NCBI GenBank assembly: GCA_965153355.1
Contig: OZ231127.1
Location: 65,348,001 to 65,412,000, forward strand
Direction: 5' to 3'
DNA: 64,000 bases
Source of the DNA: Flaccisagitta enflata
Lineage: Eukaryota > Chaetognatha > Sagittoidea > Aphragmophora
Shown in pieces: positions 23,571 through 34,789 of this stretch. The translations under genes were made by a program, and so were the position numbers. A model generated the notes under the pieces. The model was not told the DNA's origin and made no database searches. It saw nothing but the letters and a program-made list of their open reading frames with translations. Numbering within the stretch: the stretch's first letter is position 1; the number at the start of each line of letters is the position of its first letter.

Positions 23571-24527
23571 TGAGGAGGATGATGATGGGAAGCTAGGATG
23601 ATGGGTAGCGAGGAGAATGATGATGATGAAGATGGGGAAGCGAGGAGGATGATGATGGGGAAGTGAGGAGGAGGATGATGATGATGATGATGGGGGGGAA
23701 GCGAGGATGATGATGGGATGAAGCGAGGAGGATGATGATGATGATGATTGGGAAGCGAGGATGAAGTAAGGATGATGATGATGATGATGGGGAAGCGAGG
23801 ATGATGGGGAGGAAGCGAGGATGATGGGTAAGGGAGGATGATGATGATGATGATTGGGAAGCGAGGATGATGATGATGATGATGATTGGGAAGCGTGGAT
23901 GAAGCAAGGATGATGATGATGATGATGGGGAAGCGAGGATGATGATGAGGAGGAGGAAGTGAGGATGATGGGGAAGCAAGGATGATGATGATGATGATGA
24001 TGATGGGGAAGCGAGGATGATGATGACGAGGAAGCGATGAGGAGGAAGCGATGATGAGGAGGAAGCGATGATGAGGAGGAAGCGATGATGAGGAGGAAGC
24101 GATGATGAGGAGGAAGCGATGATGAGGAGGAAGCGATGATGAGGAGGAAGCGATGATGAGGAGGAAGCGATGATGAGGAGGAAGCGATGATGAGGAGGAA
24201 GCGATGATGAGGAGGAAGCGATGATGATGAGGAAGCGATGATGAGGAGGAAGCGATGATGATGATGTGCAAGCGATGATGATGATGTGCAAGCGATGATG
24301 ATGATGTGCAAGCGATGATGATGATGTGCAAGCGATGATGATGATGTGCAAGCGATGATGATGATGAGCAAGCGATGATGATGATGTGCAAGCGATGATG
24401 ATGATGTGCAAGCGATGACGATGATGTGCAAGCGATGACGATGATGTGCAAGCGATGACGATGATATGATGATGATGATGATGATATGATGATGATGATG
24501 ATGATAATGGTGATTGGATTAGGCAGC

Positions 24528-24615
<88 letters not shown>

Positions 24616-24908
24616 GGATTAGGCAGCGATGATGATGATTGGATTAGGCAGCGATGATGATGATGATGATGATGATTGGATTAGGCAGCGATGATGATGA
24701 TGATGATGATGATTGATGATGATGATGATGATGCAGCGATGATGATGATAATGATGATGATGATTGGATTAGGCAGCGATGATGATGATGATTATGATTG
24801 GATTAGGCAGCGATGATGATGATAATGATGATGATGATTGGATTAGGCAGCGATGATGATGATGATGATGATGATGATTGGATTAGGCAGCGATGATGAT
24901 GATAATGA
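23571..24908. repeat. GAT-rich minisatellite, block 2 (1.3 kb)
   Basis: Starts with GGGGAAGCGAGGATGATG units as in block 1, then a homogenised GAGGAGGAAGCGATGAT array (about 24030-24240), a GCAAGCGATGATGATGATGT array (about 24250-24460) and pure ATG runs broken by TTGGATTAGGCAGCGATG (about 24510-24900). It ends about 100 nt before SOS exon 6. Confidence 0.95.
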
Positions 24909-25006
24909 ATTTTAGTTGTTGATGACTATGAGTTGTAGACAAAAGATTAGATGAAATCGAACATGTTGTCGACAATGAATTGATTCGTTGAATATTTCCC
25001 CTACAG

Positions 25007-26460
25007 GTCGCGGTTCTCACACGAGTGGTGGAGGCAGCGCCAGCGGCGCCGCAGCGGTATTCACGTTTCGCCCTCAAGACGTCGACGCGGAATCTCCCGC
25101 ATCCCCCAACCGCATTTCCACACCGTCGTCGACGCCCTCAACTCCGGTCACGCCATCATTACCCTCACCGCTGTCACCGGGAGGCAAAGCTATCATGAAC
25201 TACGTCCCAAACACGCCTTTACAGCAGCAACAGCAGCATCAACATCAGAGCACGATTCATAGCATCAAAGAACATCATCCCCAACGCACGCTGTCCGATA
25301 TTTTTCAGCCTAATCCGTCGGATTTTGATTCGTGGTCGGGCATTCCGGTTCTGCAACCCCCTCCCATTCCTCCTCGTCGGCCGAAAGGTGGCGCAGGTGG
25401 TGGTGCATCTTCGGGAAGCTGTACAACTCCATCGTCGACGCATTCGAATCACGAATCGCCGCTGCAATCGCCACTCAACGGCATATCCTCCGGACCACCG
25501 CCGCCTCCACCACCGCCCGTCGCCAACATTATGAATAATAATAGCAGCGGTTTCAACGGCTCGTCCAACGGGCCTCCGTTGTCCCCATCTGTGATATCGT
25601 CATTGGCGAGTCAGCCGCCACCCCCGCCCTTGCCCCTCAGACGCAGAGATCCTCCGTCGATTCCCGATTCCGACGACAACGACTTTCCACGCACGCCTCC
25701 CCATTTGCCACCGAGAATACAACAATCATCGTCGTCGTCGTCGGCCAACGCGGACGTGGTGCCGCCGTTGCCGCCCCGCGGATCCTTTTCCCACGTCCGG
25801 ACTCCCAGCGGGGCGTTGAAGTTGAGTCGTCCTCCTCCAATAGTGGGTAATTTTCCTCCACCGCCACCCTCGCCCATCGTCAATTTACCCAACGCGGGAT
25901 CCCCTACATTCGCCATCGTTGGCGGCAACAACAACAGCGCTCAAACTTCGCCCATCACTCTGCCGCCATCGTCGTCGTCGATGTCGGCCGCTTCCAGTTC
26001 GTCCTCCATCATCACCGCCTCCTCCAACTCGGCCTTTCGCAACATCTCGTCGTCATCGACGTCTGGAGCGGCAGCGGCGGCAGCTTCATCATCTTCCGTA
26101 GGCGGTGGTTCTAGTCATCCTCCCATCCTCGTCCGTCGTCATTCGACGCGGACTTTCTTCCCACACGACATGACGTTGCCCTTGCCATCCAACTCTCATC
26201 CCTCTTCGGCCGCGCCACACTTTTCATCCTCATCCTCTTCTTCATCCTCTATCGTGCATCATTCTTCGCATTCTCACATCCCTCCGGCGCATTCGACCAC
26301 GCCCTCGGTCTTCGACAATCATAACAAATTTGAGTTTCCGAGTTCCGGTGGTTTCAGCGCCGACGCCCCACTTCCGGCTGTCGACGCCCCGATCCCTCAA
26401 CTTCCCCCGAAAACTTCCAAGTATCACCGCAAGAAATCCGACGGCGATATTTGCAATTGA
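25007..26460 (+). CDS. SOS: SOS, exon 6 (proline-rich C-terminus)
   Basis: The final 484 codons including TGA (residues 1212-1695). The region is Pro/Ser-rich and carries several SH3 ligands of the PxxPxR type used by Grb2/Drk: PPIPPRRPKG, PLPLRRR, PHLPPRIQ, VPPLPPRGS, and the terminal PQLPPKTSKYHRK, which parallels human PKLPPKTYKREH. The TPVTPSLPSPLSPGG stretch could be phosphorylated by proline-directed kinases (inference). Acceptor CCCTACAG. Total SOS length 1695 aa against about 1330 in human, the excess being low-complexity inserts and this tail. Confidence 0.96.
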
Positions 26461-27068
26461 TGTAGACGACGACGATGAAGACAACGACGACGACGACGAC
26501 GACGAGTTTTGGCTTCGTGATGAAAATGGGGAGCTTGTGGGGGAATCTGCGACACTTGAAGGAAAAGAATGGGATCGAGTAGGAAGAGATTATTGGAGGA
26601 GAGTGGCGTTCAAGATTGGGAAAGAAAACGCAGGAGTAAGAGAGATCTTGGTTAAGTCATTCGCTTCATTTACGGAACTGAATCAGTGTCATCCTTTACA
26701 AACGACCTACCCCTTCGTGTTCACGTGAGCTGGCGAAAAGGGCTCAAGTTAGATAGTGGGGATACCTGAGCTGCGATGAAGTGGAACTTATCAACTCGTC
26801 CATCGCTCGATATACTATTGGTGATATTTCAAGTCTATGAACGTGATGTCCTGTACTTTTTTACATTTTCGAGGAGGGTTCCGTCTGGCATATCTCTTCA
26901 TTTATGGAGATGCATGTGTATTTTGTCGGTCTGCTGTTTGAGATTCGATTGTGATGTTGACCACGCAACCTTTCACATTTCAGCAGTGGCCGTATTTATT
27001 GTACTGTCTCCGCAGTGCTACCTACTGTGTCGATGATTGAGGAACGGGGAAATCTTTACTAATGAACC
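26461..27068. other. SOS 3' flank
   Basis: Starts with a GAC/GAT-rich stretch directly after the stop codon. Presumably 3' UTR. I found no convincing AATAAA before the MITE at 27069. Confidence 0.4.
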
Positions 27069-27393
27069 CAGGGGTGTATAATGTTGAGTGGCATATGATT
27101 TTATTCCCCCCCCCTGCATTTGATTTTCTTCCCCGCGACGCGTCGCATCGCGTTACAAAAACATTGATTTTTTTACCCTGAAAGCTATAAAACAGTATAT
27201 TTTAGGTTTTAATAGTGTTAAATTGTGTTGTAGTAATTACATTTTACCTTTTGGTACTGCCAATAGTGTTAAATCTTCAAAAATTTTCTTTTTTCTTTTT
27301 TTCAAGCTTTTGATTTTCTTCCCCATCTCCAAACCATTTGATTTTATTCCCCCCCCCACCGGGGGGGGGAATACTCAACATTATACACGCCTG
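27069..27393 (+). mobile_element. hAT-type MITE, family 1 (copy 4)
   Basis: CAGGGGTGTATAATGTTGAG at the left, with the right end its inverse with one change (ACACGCCTG). The interior matches 4169-4481 closely, including the C-run pair before the right end. Flanks AATGAACC and AATTATGAACC differ by three bases, so an 8-bp duplication is possible but not exact. Confidence 0.85.
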
Positions 27394-27637
27394 AATTATG
27401 AACCATTGGAGGCATGTTTTAATGAAGCTCTGGCTGCTCGCCTCTAAATAATATGGGAGAATTCGTAGATACAGAGTTCTGAACTGCCTTAGGGTGTTGC
27501 AAGTGATTGACTGACGTTCTGGACTCATGTTATGGATAATGGCTCAACTGAAAATTTATCTTTGGTGGAGTGCTGATTAATTTGTAGTGTCTTATGTCCG
27601 CGCTACATACCTCCATTTACATGGGATCTGCTGTATG

Positions 27638-28338
27638 CAGGGGGTGGAAAGCTAAAACTATTTTAGCAAATTTTAACGCGATTTAGCAAATTTTAGCGCG
27701 ATTTAGCAAATTTTAGCGCGTATATTCCTCCTTTTAGTGGGATGCTAAAACTTGCTAAAATTCTTCCAAAGATTTGCAAAAATTATGAGGTTTATGCCAG
27801 ATCTTCAGTGTTTTTTTTTAGTTTTAGCGCATTTTGAGGTTTAGCTATTTCAGTTTTAGCATGTTTTTAGTTTTATCGTGTTTTGAGTTTTAGCGTGTTT
27901 TGAGTTTTAGCATATTTTTGAATTTTAGCACACTAAGTTTTAATAATTTTTTGAGTTATAGCACATTTTCTGCAGTTTTAGCATGTTTTCGCGCATTTTG
28001 AGTTTTAGCATGTTTTGAGTTTTAGCAAATTCTGAGTTTTAGCACGTTTTTGAGTTTTAGCACACTGAGTTTTAACAAGTTTTTGAGTTTTAGCGCGTTT
28101 TCTGCAGTTTTAGCGCATTTTGAGTTTTAGCGCGTTTTGAGTTTAACCCATTTGAGTTTTAGCGTGATCTTTCGTTTTAGCATGTTTTAGTAATCAAGTT
28201 TTAGCATATTTTGAAGTTTTAGCTTGTTTTAGCATATTCCTCCTTTCCTTCAAAACACGCTAAAATTTGCTAAATCGCGCTAAAATTTGCTAAATCGCGC
28301 TAAAATTTGCTAAAATACTTTTAGCTTTCCCCCCCCTG
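27638..28338. mobile_element. 701-bp inverted-repeat element with internal TTTTAGCGCG minisatellite
   Basis: TIRs of about 80 bp: CAGGGGGTGGAAAGCTAAAA then repeated ATTTAGCAAATTTTAGCGCG, mirrored at the right end. The 6-bp direct repeat TGTATG flanks it (27632-27637, 28339-28344). Between the TIRs are about 25 imperfect GTTTTAGCGCGTTTTGA units. CAGGG ends suggest hAT affinity. No coding frame. Confidence 0.82.
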
Positions 28339-29167
28339 TGTATGGATTTCTACTGCATGTTTTGCTCAAATTAAGGAAGTTAAGACATTGATTGACCGAT
28401 TGGTTGGCTGACCGAAAGGAAGTTTTAAGCCCTCTTGGGTAAGTGGTTTTGTCCTTGCAGAAACAAATGGAAGAATAAAGAAGGAAAGGAAGAATGGGCC
28501 AGACGCCCAGGCAGTTCTCCCCCCGGACATTTTTGAATTTATCTGGCAAATGGGAAAATATTTCTATCAGATCCGTTCTCGTCACGTTCATTGGACACTT
28601 CGTTTGCCTTTTCTCCCTTTGGCCATTTTGACACAAATTTGTATTTTGCATCGTTACTATTTGACCTTTTCTAAGTCGTCGGGTTATTTTTGGAGCAAAT
28701 CTGTTTATTTTCTTCTTCTCCACAAGGAGTGACGATAAGGAAGGAGGAATCCGTGAACTTTAGTAAGAAAACTGGGACACACTGGCGGTATAATCCGGTG
28801 AACGCTAGTCTTAACTGGCTCGAACTAACTGCGACTTGAAGGCAGGCGAACGTCTTTTGTTTAGGTTTTGCAACGTCCATAAGCTGAAGATTGGGTTTCG
28901 CAACGAAAAAGTTCTCTTCTAACGTTTCGTAATGTATCCATCCATTCAATGAATGAAAAAAGATTCGAAAGCGACGGTAAAGCGAATTAATAAACAATTA
29001 AAAATTGAAAGAATTAAGATATCGTAAGCTACTACTCGACGAGATAAGAGCTTTTAGCTGAATGAAAAAAAAAAACGTTGAAAAAGGTTCCCAGTGACTG
29101 TTTAAATGAGGATAGCTGATTCGCCAGTGAAAACATTAAACAATACAATCATACAATTAACTTAATC
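28339..29167. other. ETFDH upstream region
   Basis: Unique, moderately AT-rich sequence before the ETFDH ATG. Presumed promoter and 5' UTR. No specific motif identified. Confidence 0.4.
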
Positions 29168-29430
29168 ATGGCGATGCGATTGCGACCGGCCTCGACTTAC
29201 GCGTTGGCTGGATTGACCAATTCTCGATCGACGGCGTTCCGGATTGCCCGACAAACAACTCCTTCGTATGCCAAATGCGTTTATTCTCTTCAACTGAGAC
29301 CGAAAACTAATTATCAAGAATTTATTCGTCATCGAAGCGCCGCCGTCGAATCGAAACCCAAGATCACCACTCATTACACCATTCATCCTCGTGAGAACGA
29401 TCCAAGATGGACGGATATCGACATGACTCG
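29168..29430 (+). CDS. ETFDH: ETFDH, exon 1 (mitochondrial targeting region)
   Basis: ETFDH (ETF-QO) is an inner-mitochondrial-membrane FAD/4Fe-4S protein that passes electrons from ETF to ubiquinone. Exon 1 has 87 codons plus two bases from ATG 29168. The N-terminus (MAMRLRPASTYALAG, then many Arg/Ser/Thr and few acidic residues) is a typical matrix-targeting presequence. The mature start is marked by KITTHYTIHPRENDPRWTDI, matching human [20 protein letters not shown]. Donor ACTCG|GTGAGT, phase 2. Confidence 0.97.
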
Positions 29431-30419
29431 GTGAGTGGCCTTTGCTTCCAGTATTGGAATGTGTCGATCTCCGCGCCGTTGCACATTGCTGCGAATCTGA
29501 TATTATGGACGCAGGAAGGCTAAATTGCGATCATCACCAAAATCACTCTATCACTGTTTACTGATGAATATGCATCTCTTATACATGTTTCAACCGTATT
29601 TGGGTAAAGAAATTCATTATCTTACTCGTAGGTTTGGTCGAAAGTGAACTAGTCAGAAAAATCCCAAAAAAATCAAAAAATTGAATTCAATCCTTGATAT
29701 CAATTTTTTTTCAAGAAAATTCAATAAAGTTCGTAAACAAAGCTTTTTTCTAGAGGTTTTATGTCTGAATTGGTAAGAAAGATAAAAAAACCTAGAGGGA
29801 GCTCAAAAATCAAACCCGAAAAACAATCATTCATGAAACATGCTGAGGCTATTTCGATTGCTTCTTCAGACTTCCGGTGAGCGTTCGTTCACCATCCTTT
29901 GGACACTCCTCTCCTCGTGCTACATATACGGCTGCTCATCCAATGGCGAAAATTCAATTTATTGATGCAACAATACTTGTCTTTGTCAAACGGGAGGCGC
30001 GCGCAGTAGTGAAGCAGAAACAATGGAACAAAGGCCGATCGGAGTACATCAAGATAAATTCAAGAAAATCGTTTGTATAAATTCGGAAACTCGGAATGCG
30101 GGAAATGCAATTCAAGAAAACTCGTTTGTATAAATGGAAACGCAGGGAACTCTCGTCAACAGGCTTGTATCATTTGAAGTGTTCCTCCGGTTCTGTTTGA
30201 CGAATGTTTGTGCTCCTGTCACAGTCCGAGTGTGTTTTGCTTGTCTCCCGGGGCCTACCCTGCCCCCAAATATCTCTTTCTCTGAATTTCAGGCGTTTCG
30301 ACTTCGCTCTTTCTTCGAGTTGCGCCATGGGGGATGTTCCGTGTGGCTGGCACATGGTTCATCATTGCTGATGGTCTTTGGGTCATTGGCGCCCCTGTGG
30401 TGTCTTGCATCGGTCCCCT

Positions 30420-31030
30420 CCGAGCATGCGCGCCTAGCGCATTTGCCCTCTGAGGCTGATGGAAGTTGTGCTTCGGTTCTTGCCGAGCGAACACATTGTG
30501 TTGGTCCTCTGAGGCTGATGGAAGTTGTGCTTCGGTTCTTGCCGAGCGAACACATTGTGTTGGTCCTCTGGACGTCTGGTCTGTTTTGGCATCGGTCTTC
30601 CCGAGCATGCGTGCCTGGCGTATTTGCCTTTCGAGGCGTATGGAAGTTGTGCATCGGTCCTTGCCGAGCGAACATATTGGAAGTTGTGCATTGGTTCTTG
30701 CCAAGCGAACACATTGGAAGTTGTGCATCGGTTTTTGCCGAGCAAACACATTGGGAAATGTGCATCGGTTATTGCCGAGCGAACACATTGAAAGTTGTGC
30801 ATCGGTTCTTGCCGAGCGAACATGTGTTGGTCCTCTGGACGTGTGGTCTGTTTTGGCATCGGTCTTCCCGAGCATGCTTATGCCTTTTGAGGCGTATGGA
30901 AGTTGTGCTTCGGTCCCTGCCGAGCGGACACATTTTGTGTTGGTCCTCTGGACATGCCGTCAGTTTCAGCATCGGTGATTTCCGAGCGTGCGCTGTTTGC
31001 GCGTTGGCTCTTGTAAGAGCGGTATGGCAT
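30420..31030. repeat. Irregular minisatellite with GCATCGG...CCGAGCG motif
   Basis: Units such as GTTGTGCATCGGTTCTTGCC followed by GAGCGAACACATTG recur with variable length, interleaved with GTTGGTCCTCTGGACGT and GTCTTCCCGAGCATGC phrases. The constant element is TCGG, a 5-9 nt gap, then CCGA. Confidence 0.85.
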
Positions 31031-31733
31031 GTGGTTGCGGAGTAACAGGGTGACAACCAGCGAAGGCAGTGGTATCAAAACATCTGGTCCCCCACAAGTT
31101 TTGGGAGTCGTCTGGCGCGGCAGAGGTGGCACTAGTATTTTGGCCGGGGTAATGTCTTAGTTGCTGCCAGAGTGGGTGCGAAAGGAATGACTGTGCCCCC
31201 CTCCCCCTTTGCCCTTATCCCCCCCAGGGTGTTGCCCTTTGGGATTTTTGTGTGGCCATTCCCCTTGAATTTTTTGCCCTCGGCTCTTTTACGGCCCTTT
31301 GTCATATGTGCATCAGTTCCGGTATTTGATGAGGTTTTTCTATGTGATCTGGGATAGGGTGGGCTTTTTCAGGCATAATTTAGGTGGGTTTGGGGTTTCG
31401 CTTGTCCCCTAGGAGTAGATCTGTCTTCGCTGGAAGGAGGTGTTCCTCCCAATTTTGTTCAGCGGTTTTCCCGCAGGGCTCGTCCGTGCGATGAGGTGAG
31501 AAAATATTTGGGCGATACATGACCCTTGTTACATTCAGGGGTGCCCTCCTCATCTTTCGGTTTTGTTACGGCCAGTTCGAAGAAACCACCCTATATAGGC
31601 CGAGCGGTAGGCATCGGTTTTCGGCATCGGTCATTCCGAGCGTTCCGCTTTTTGTTGGCCCGAGCATGGCATCGGTTTTCAGCCCGGTAAATAGTGCTCA
31701 TTTTGCTTTAGTAGCACGGAGCGGTATATTGTG

Positions 31734-32130
31734 GCATCGGTGATTAAATCCGAGCGGTTTGATATAATGGCATCGGTGATTAAATCCGAGCGGTTTGATA
31801 TAATGGCATCGGTAATTAAATCCGAGCGGTTTGATATAATGGCATCGGTAATTCAATCCGAGCGGTTTGATATAATAGCATCGGTAATTAAATCCGAGCG
31901 GTTTGATATTATGGCATCGGTAATTAAATCCGAGCGGTTTGATATTATGGCATCGGTAATTAAATCCGAGCGGTTTGATATTATGGCTTCGGTAATTAAA
32001 TCCGAGCGGTTTGATATTATGGCATCGGTGATTAAATCCGAGCGGTTTGATATGAGCATCGGTGATCCCGAGCGATTTGATGTGATAGCATCGGTGACTA
32101 TGTGGCCGGTATGGATCGTTTTGCATCGGT
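31734..32130. repeat. 36-bp tandem repeat with the same TCGG/CCGA core
   Basis: About nine near-identical units of GCATCGGTAATTAAATCC plus GAGCGGTTTGATATAATG, period 36 (for example 31734, 31770). The last units drift (GTGATCCCGAGCGATTTG). No spacers, so it is not a CRISPR-like array. Confidence 0.95.
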
Positions 32131-32451
32131 GATTCCGTGCTTTCTCAGGTGAGTAGGAGTGGGTATGGTGCTCCAAGCATGCACTTGACATGCGCAAGTC
32201 CACAGGTGAGTGTGCACATTGTGCTTGCAGATTGGTGGCTACATGTGAGTGAAAGTTGTGCTTCCCTCATTTTGCGTGCTGGTCCTTATGGCCAAACCAA
32301 GAGTTTTGGGCATCCGCATGGTGCCGCATTTGGCTCCAGCGGTTATGTGTTGCGTGCTGGTACAACATGATTGCAGCTTGTGCTGGTGGCTGGCCTATGG
32401 TTTTGCACAATGGATTTGTGATCTTATGGGGTTTCAGGTTGATGGACCTTT

Positions 32452-32748
32452 GGCTATCATTTTCGTGTTGGAACATCAAACAGTAGCAATTTGCGCCCCC
32501 TGGTTGTTAGATTTGCATGCATTGAAAGGAAGAGGGCAATGCTCCTGATGGCTAAGAAGCTGGAAGGAATGAAGAAATGGAACGGGGTGGTTATCACTCA
32601 CGACATGGCGAAATAGGAATGTCAAGTGGGAAAAGCATGGGAGTTTAAATTACAACATTATGCTGAGCATTTGAACAATTCTCTTACTGCAGATGGAAAA
32701 AGTGTCAAGTTTTCAAAGTTATTGGCGGCCATCGCGAGCAAAGAATAG
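32452..32748 (+). pseudogene. Decayed non-LTR retrotransposon ORF1-like fragment
   Basis: One frame with a single internal TAG (32614) reads through HFRVG, LRPLVVRFACIERKRAMLLM, AKKLEGMKKWNGVVITHDMA and, later, VKFSKLLAAIASKE, closing with TAG at 32746. The string RPLVVRF, then AKKLEG, then an I/V-T-xD-M/L motif is characteristic of the C-terminal domain of L1-type ORF1 proteins (family pattern RPxIVRF...KKLKG...I.EDL). No adjacent reverse transcriptase was found. It is a fragment and a tentative assignment. Confidence 0.5.
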
Positions 32749-33466
32749 CAGGTTTCCCGATTAAATGACTCAGTGACTTAGTGACTGGCGACTAGACGAT
32801 GATCAAAACAGTTTTTCTTTTTCTCTCTCTACAAATGGTTTCTTAGTATCATGATATCCTTAGTCTATGCTCAGAGAATAATCACTGATAATTTTTGCAC
32901 TTATGAAAGCATCATATTTGGATGAATTTATAGTCTTCATTTTATATATTGGAAAGTCGTTAAATTTTGGTGAAAATGTAACTTTTTCCTTCACTGATTT
33001 CCACTGAATTTTAAAAGTAGTGACTGGTCAATTTTGAATATTTTAGACACGGAATTTCTTTTTTTAGGAGTTGCTACTGACTGGTTGATTTCCTTTGCCA
33101 CGTAGATTGTAATTGTTGTTGCGGCTACCATCTCATTGGGCAACTCGTAAAAAGGATGTCTCCTTTGGTAGATTTGCTTTTATATTATTATATTATTACT
33201 AATGAATTTGTGGCCTCGTTTGATCGAGGCCTTGATGGATTTGTGACCTCATTGGATTTGTGGCCTTGTTGGATCTGTGGCTTTGCTGAGCTTACGGCCT
33301 CGATGGGTTTGTGGACTGCGATAGTTTGTGGCCTTAAGGAATTTGGGCCTGAATGTGTTTTCGACCTACCAAATACGTGGCCTGACCGGATGGGTGCCTT
33401 GCTGTATTGTGGCCTAAAATGGGTTACCTTGCTGGATCCAAGCCATGGCCGGTTGTGGATTGCCCC

Positions 33467-34733
33467 TGGATTTGGATCCTTGCTGGATTTGGATCCTTGC
33501 TGGATTTGGATCCTCGCTGGATTTGGATCCTCGCTGGATTTGGACCCTCGCTGGATTTGGATCCTCGCTGGATTTGGATCCTCGCTGGATTTGGATCCTC
33601 GCTGGATTTGGTTCCTCGCTGGATTTGGTTCCTCGCTGGATTTGGTTCCTCGCTGGATTTGGTTCCTCGCTGGATTTGGTTCCTCGCTGGATTTGGTTCC
33701 TCGCTGGATTTGGTTCCTCGCTGGATTTGGTTCCTCGCTGGATTTGGTTCCTCGCTGGATTTGGTTCCTCGCTGGATTTGGTTCCTCGCTGGATTTGGTT
33801 CCTCGCTGGATTTGGTTCCTCGCTGGATTTGGTTCCTCGCTGGATTTGGTTCCTCGCTGAATTTGGTTTCTCGCTGGATTTGGTTCCTCGCTGGATTTGG
33901 TTCGTCGCTGGATTTGGTTCCTCGCTGGATTTGGTTCCTCGCTGGATTTGGTTCCTCGCTGAGTTTGGTTCGTCGCTGGATTTGGTTCGTCGCTGAATTT
34001 GGTTCCTCGCTGGATTTGGGTCGTCGCTGGATTCGGGTTGTCGCTGGATTTGGGTCGTCGCTGGATTTGGGTCGTCGCTGGATTTGGGTCGTCGCTGGAT
34101 TTGGGTCGTCGCTGGATTTGGGTCGTCGCTGGATTTGGGTCGTCGCTGGATTTGGGTCGTCGCTGGATTTGGGTCGTCGCTGGATTTGGGTCGTCGCTGG
34201 ATTTGGGTCGTCGCTGGATTTGGGTCGCTGGATTTGGGTCGTCGCTGGATTGGTCGTCGCTGATTTGGTCGCGCTGAATTTGGGTTGTCGCTGATTGGCG
34301 CTCGCTGATTGGCGCCCTCGCTGGATTGGTCCTTACTGGATTGGCAACCCTACTGGATTGGCGTTCTCGCAAGATTGGCGTCCCGCTGGATTGGCGTCCT
34401 AGCTTGTTTAGCGTCCCTGCGATTGGCGTCCTCGCTGGATTGGCGTCCTTGCTGGATTGGCGTCCTTGCTGGATTGGTGGCCTCGCTGGATTGGCGTCCT
34501 CGCTGAATTGGTGGCCTCGCTGAATTGGCCTCTCTGGATTGGCGTCCCTGCTGGATTGGCGTCCTTGCTGGATTGGCGTCCTTGCTGGATTGGCGTCCTT
34601 GCTAGATTGGCGTCCTTGCTGGATTGGCGCCCTTGCTGGATTGGCGTCCTTGCTGGATTGGCGCCCTTGCTGGATTGGCGCCCTTGCTGGATTGGCGCCC
34701 TTGCTGGAATGGCAACCTTGCTGGATTGGCAAC
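33467..34733. repeat. 17-bp minisatellite, 1.27 kb, drifting consensus
   Basis: About 70 units. The consensus moves along the array: CTGGATTTGGATCCTCG, then CTGGATTTGGTTCCTCG (33.6-33.98 kb), then CTGGATTTGGGTCGTCG (34.0-34.25 kb), then CTGGATTGGCGTCCTTG (34.3-34.73 kb). Because 17 is not a multiple of three, every frame stays open on both strands, which yields spurious long ORFs. Confidence 0.97.
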
Positions 34734-34789
34734 ATATTTGTATTGACTCTGGAAATCTGGCCTCCTCAAGATGTAAATGTATGCCTTTG

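Larger units (their letters stand above)
18506..25006 (+). other. SOS intron 5 (6.5 kb)
   Basis: Made up of two GAT-rich minisatellite blocks, a 177-bp MITE, a 1-kb palindrome and a short GAGAGCTCTC repeat. The acceptor is CCCCTACAG|GT. The long open frames on the opposite strand are by-products of the repeat. Confidence 0.85.

Noticed and set aside
27061-27404. 8-bp target duplication for the MITE copy at 27069
   Set aside because: AATGAACC and AATTATGAACC match only if a 3-bp insertion is assumed; not claimed as a duplication.
31734-32130. CRISPR-like regular 36-bp repeats
   Set aside because: Units are contiguous with no unique spacers, and the context is a eukaryotic intron.
33188-34735. 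515-codon minus-strand frame and overlapping plus-strand frames
   Set aside because: The 17-bp repeat keeps every frame open; protein is periodic with period 17 and no domain.
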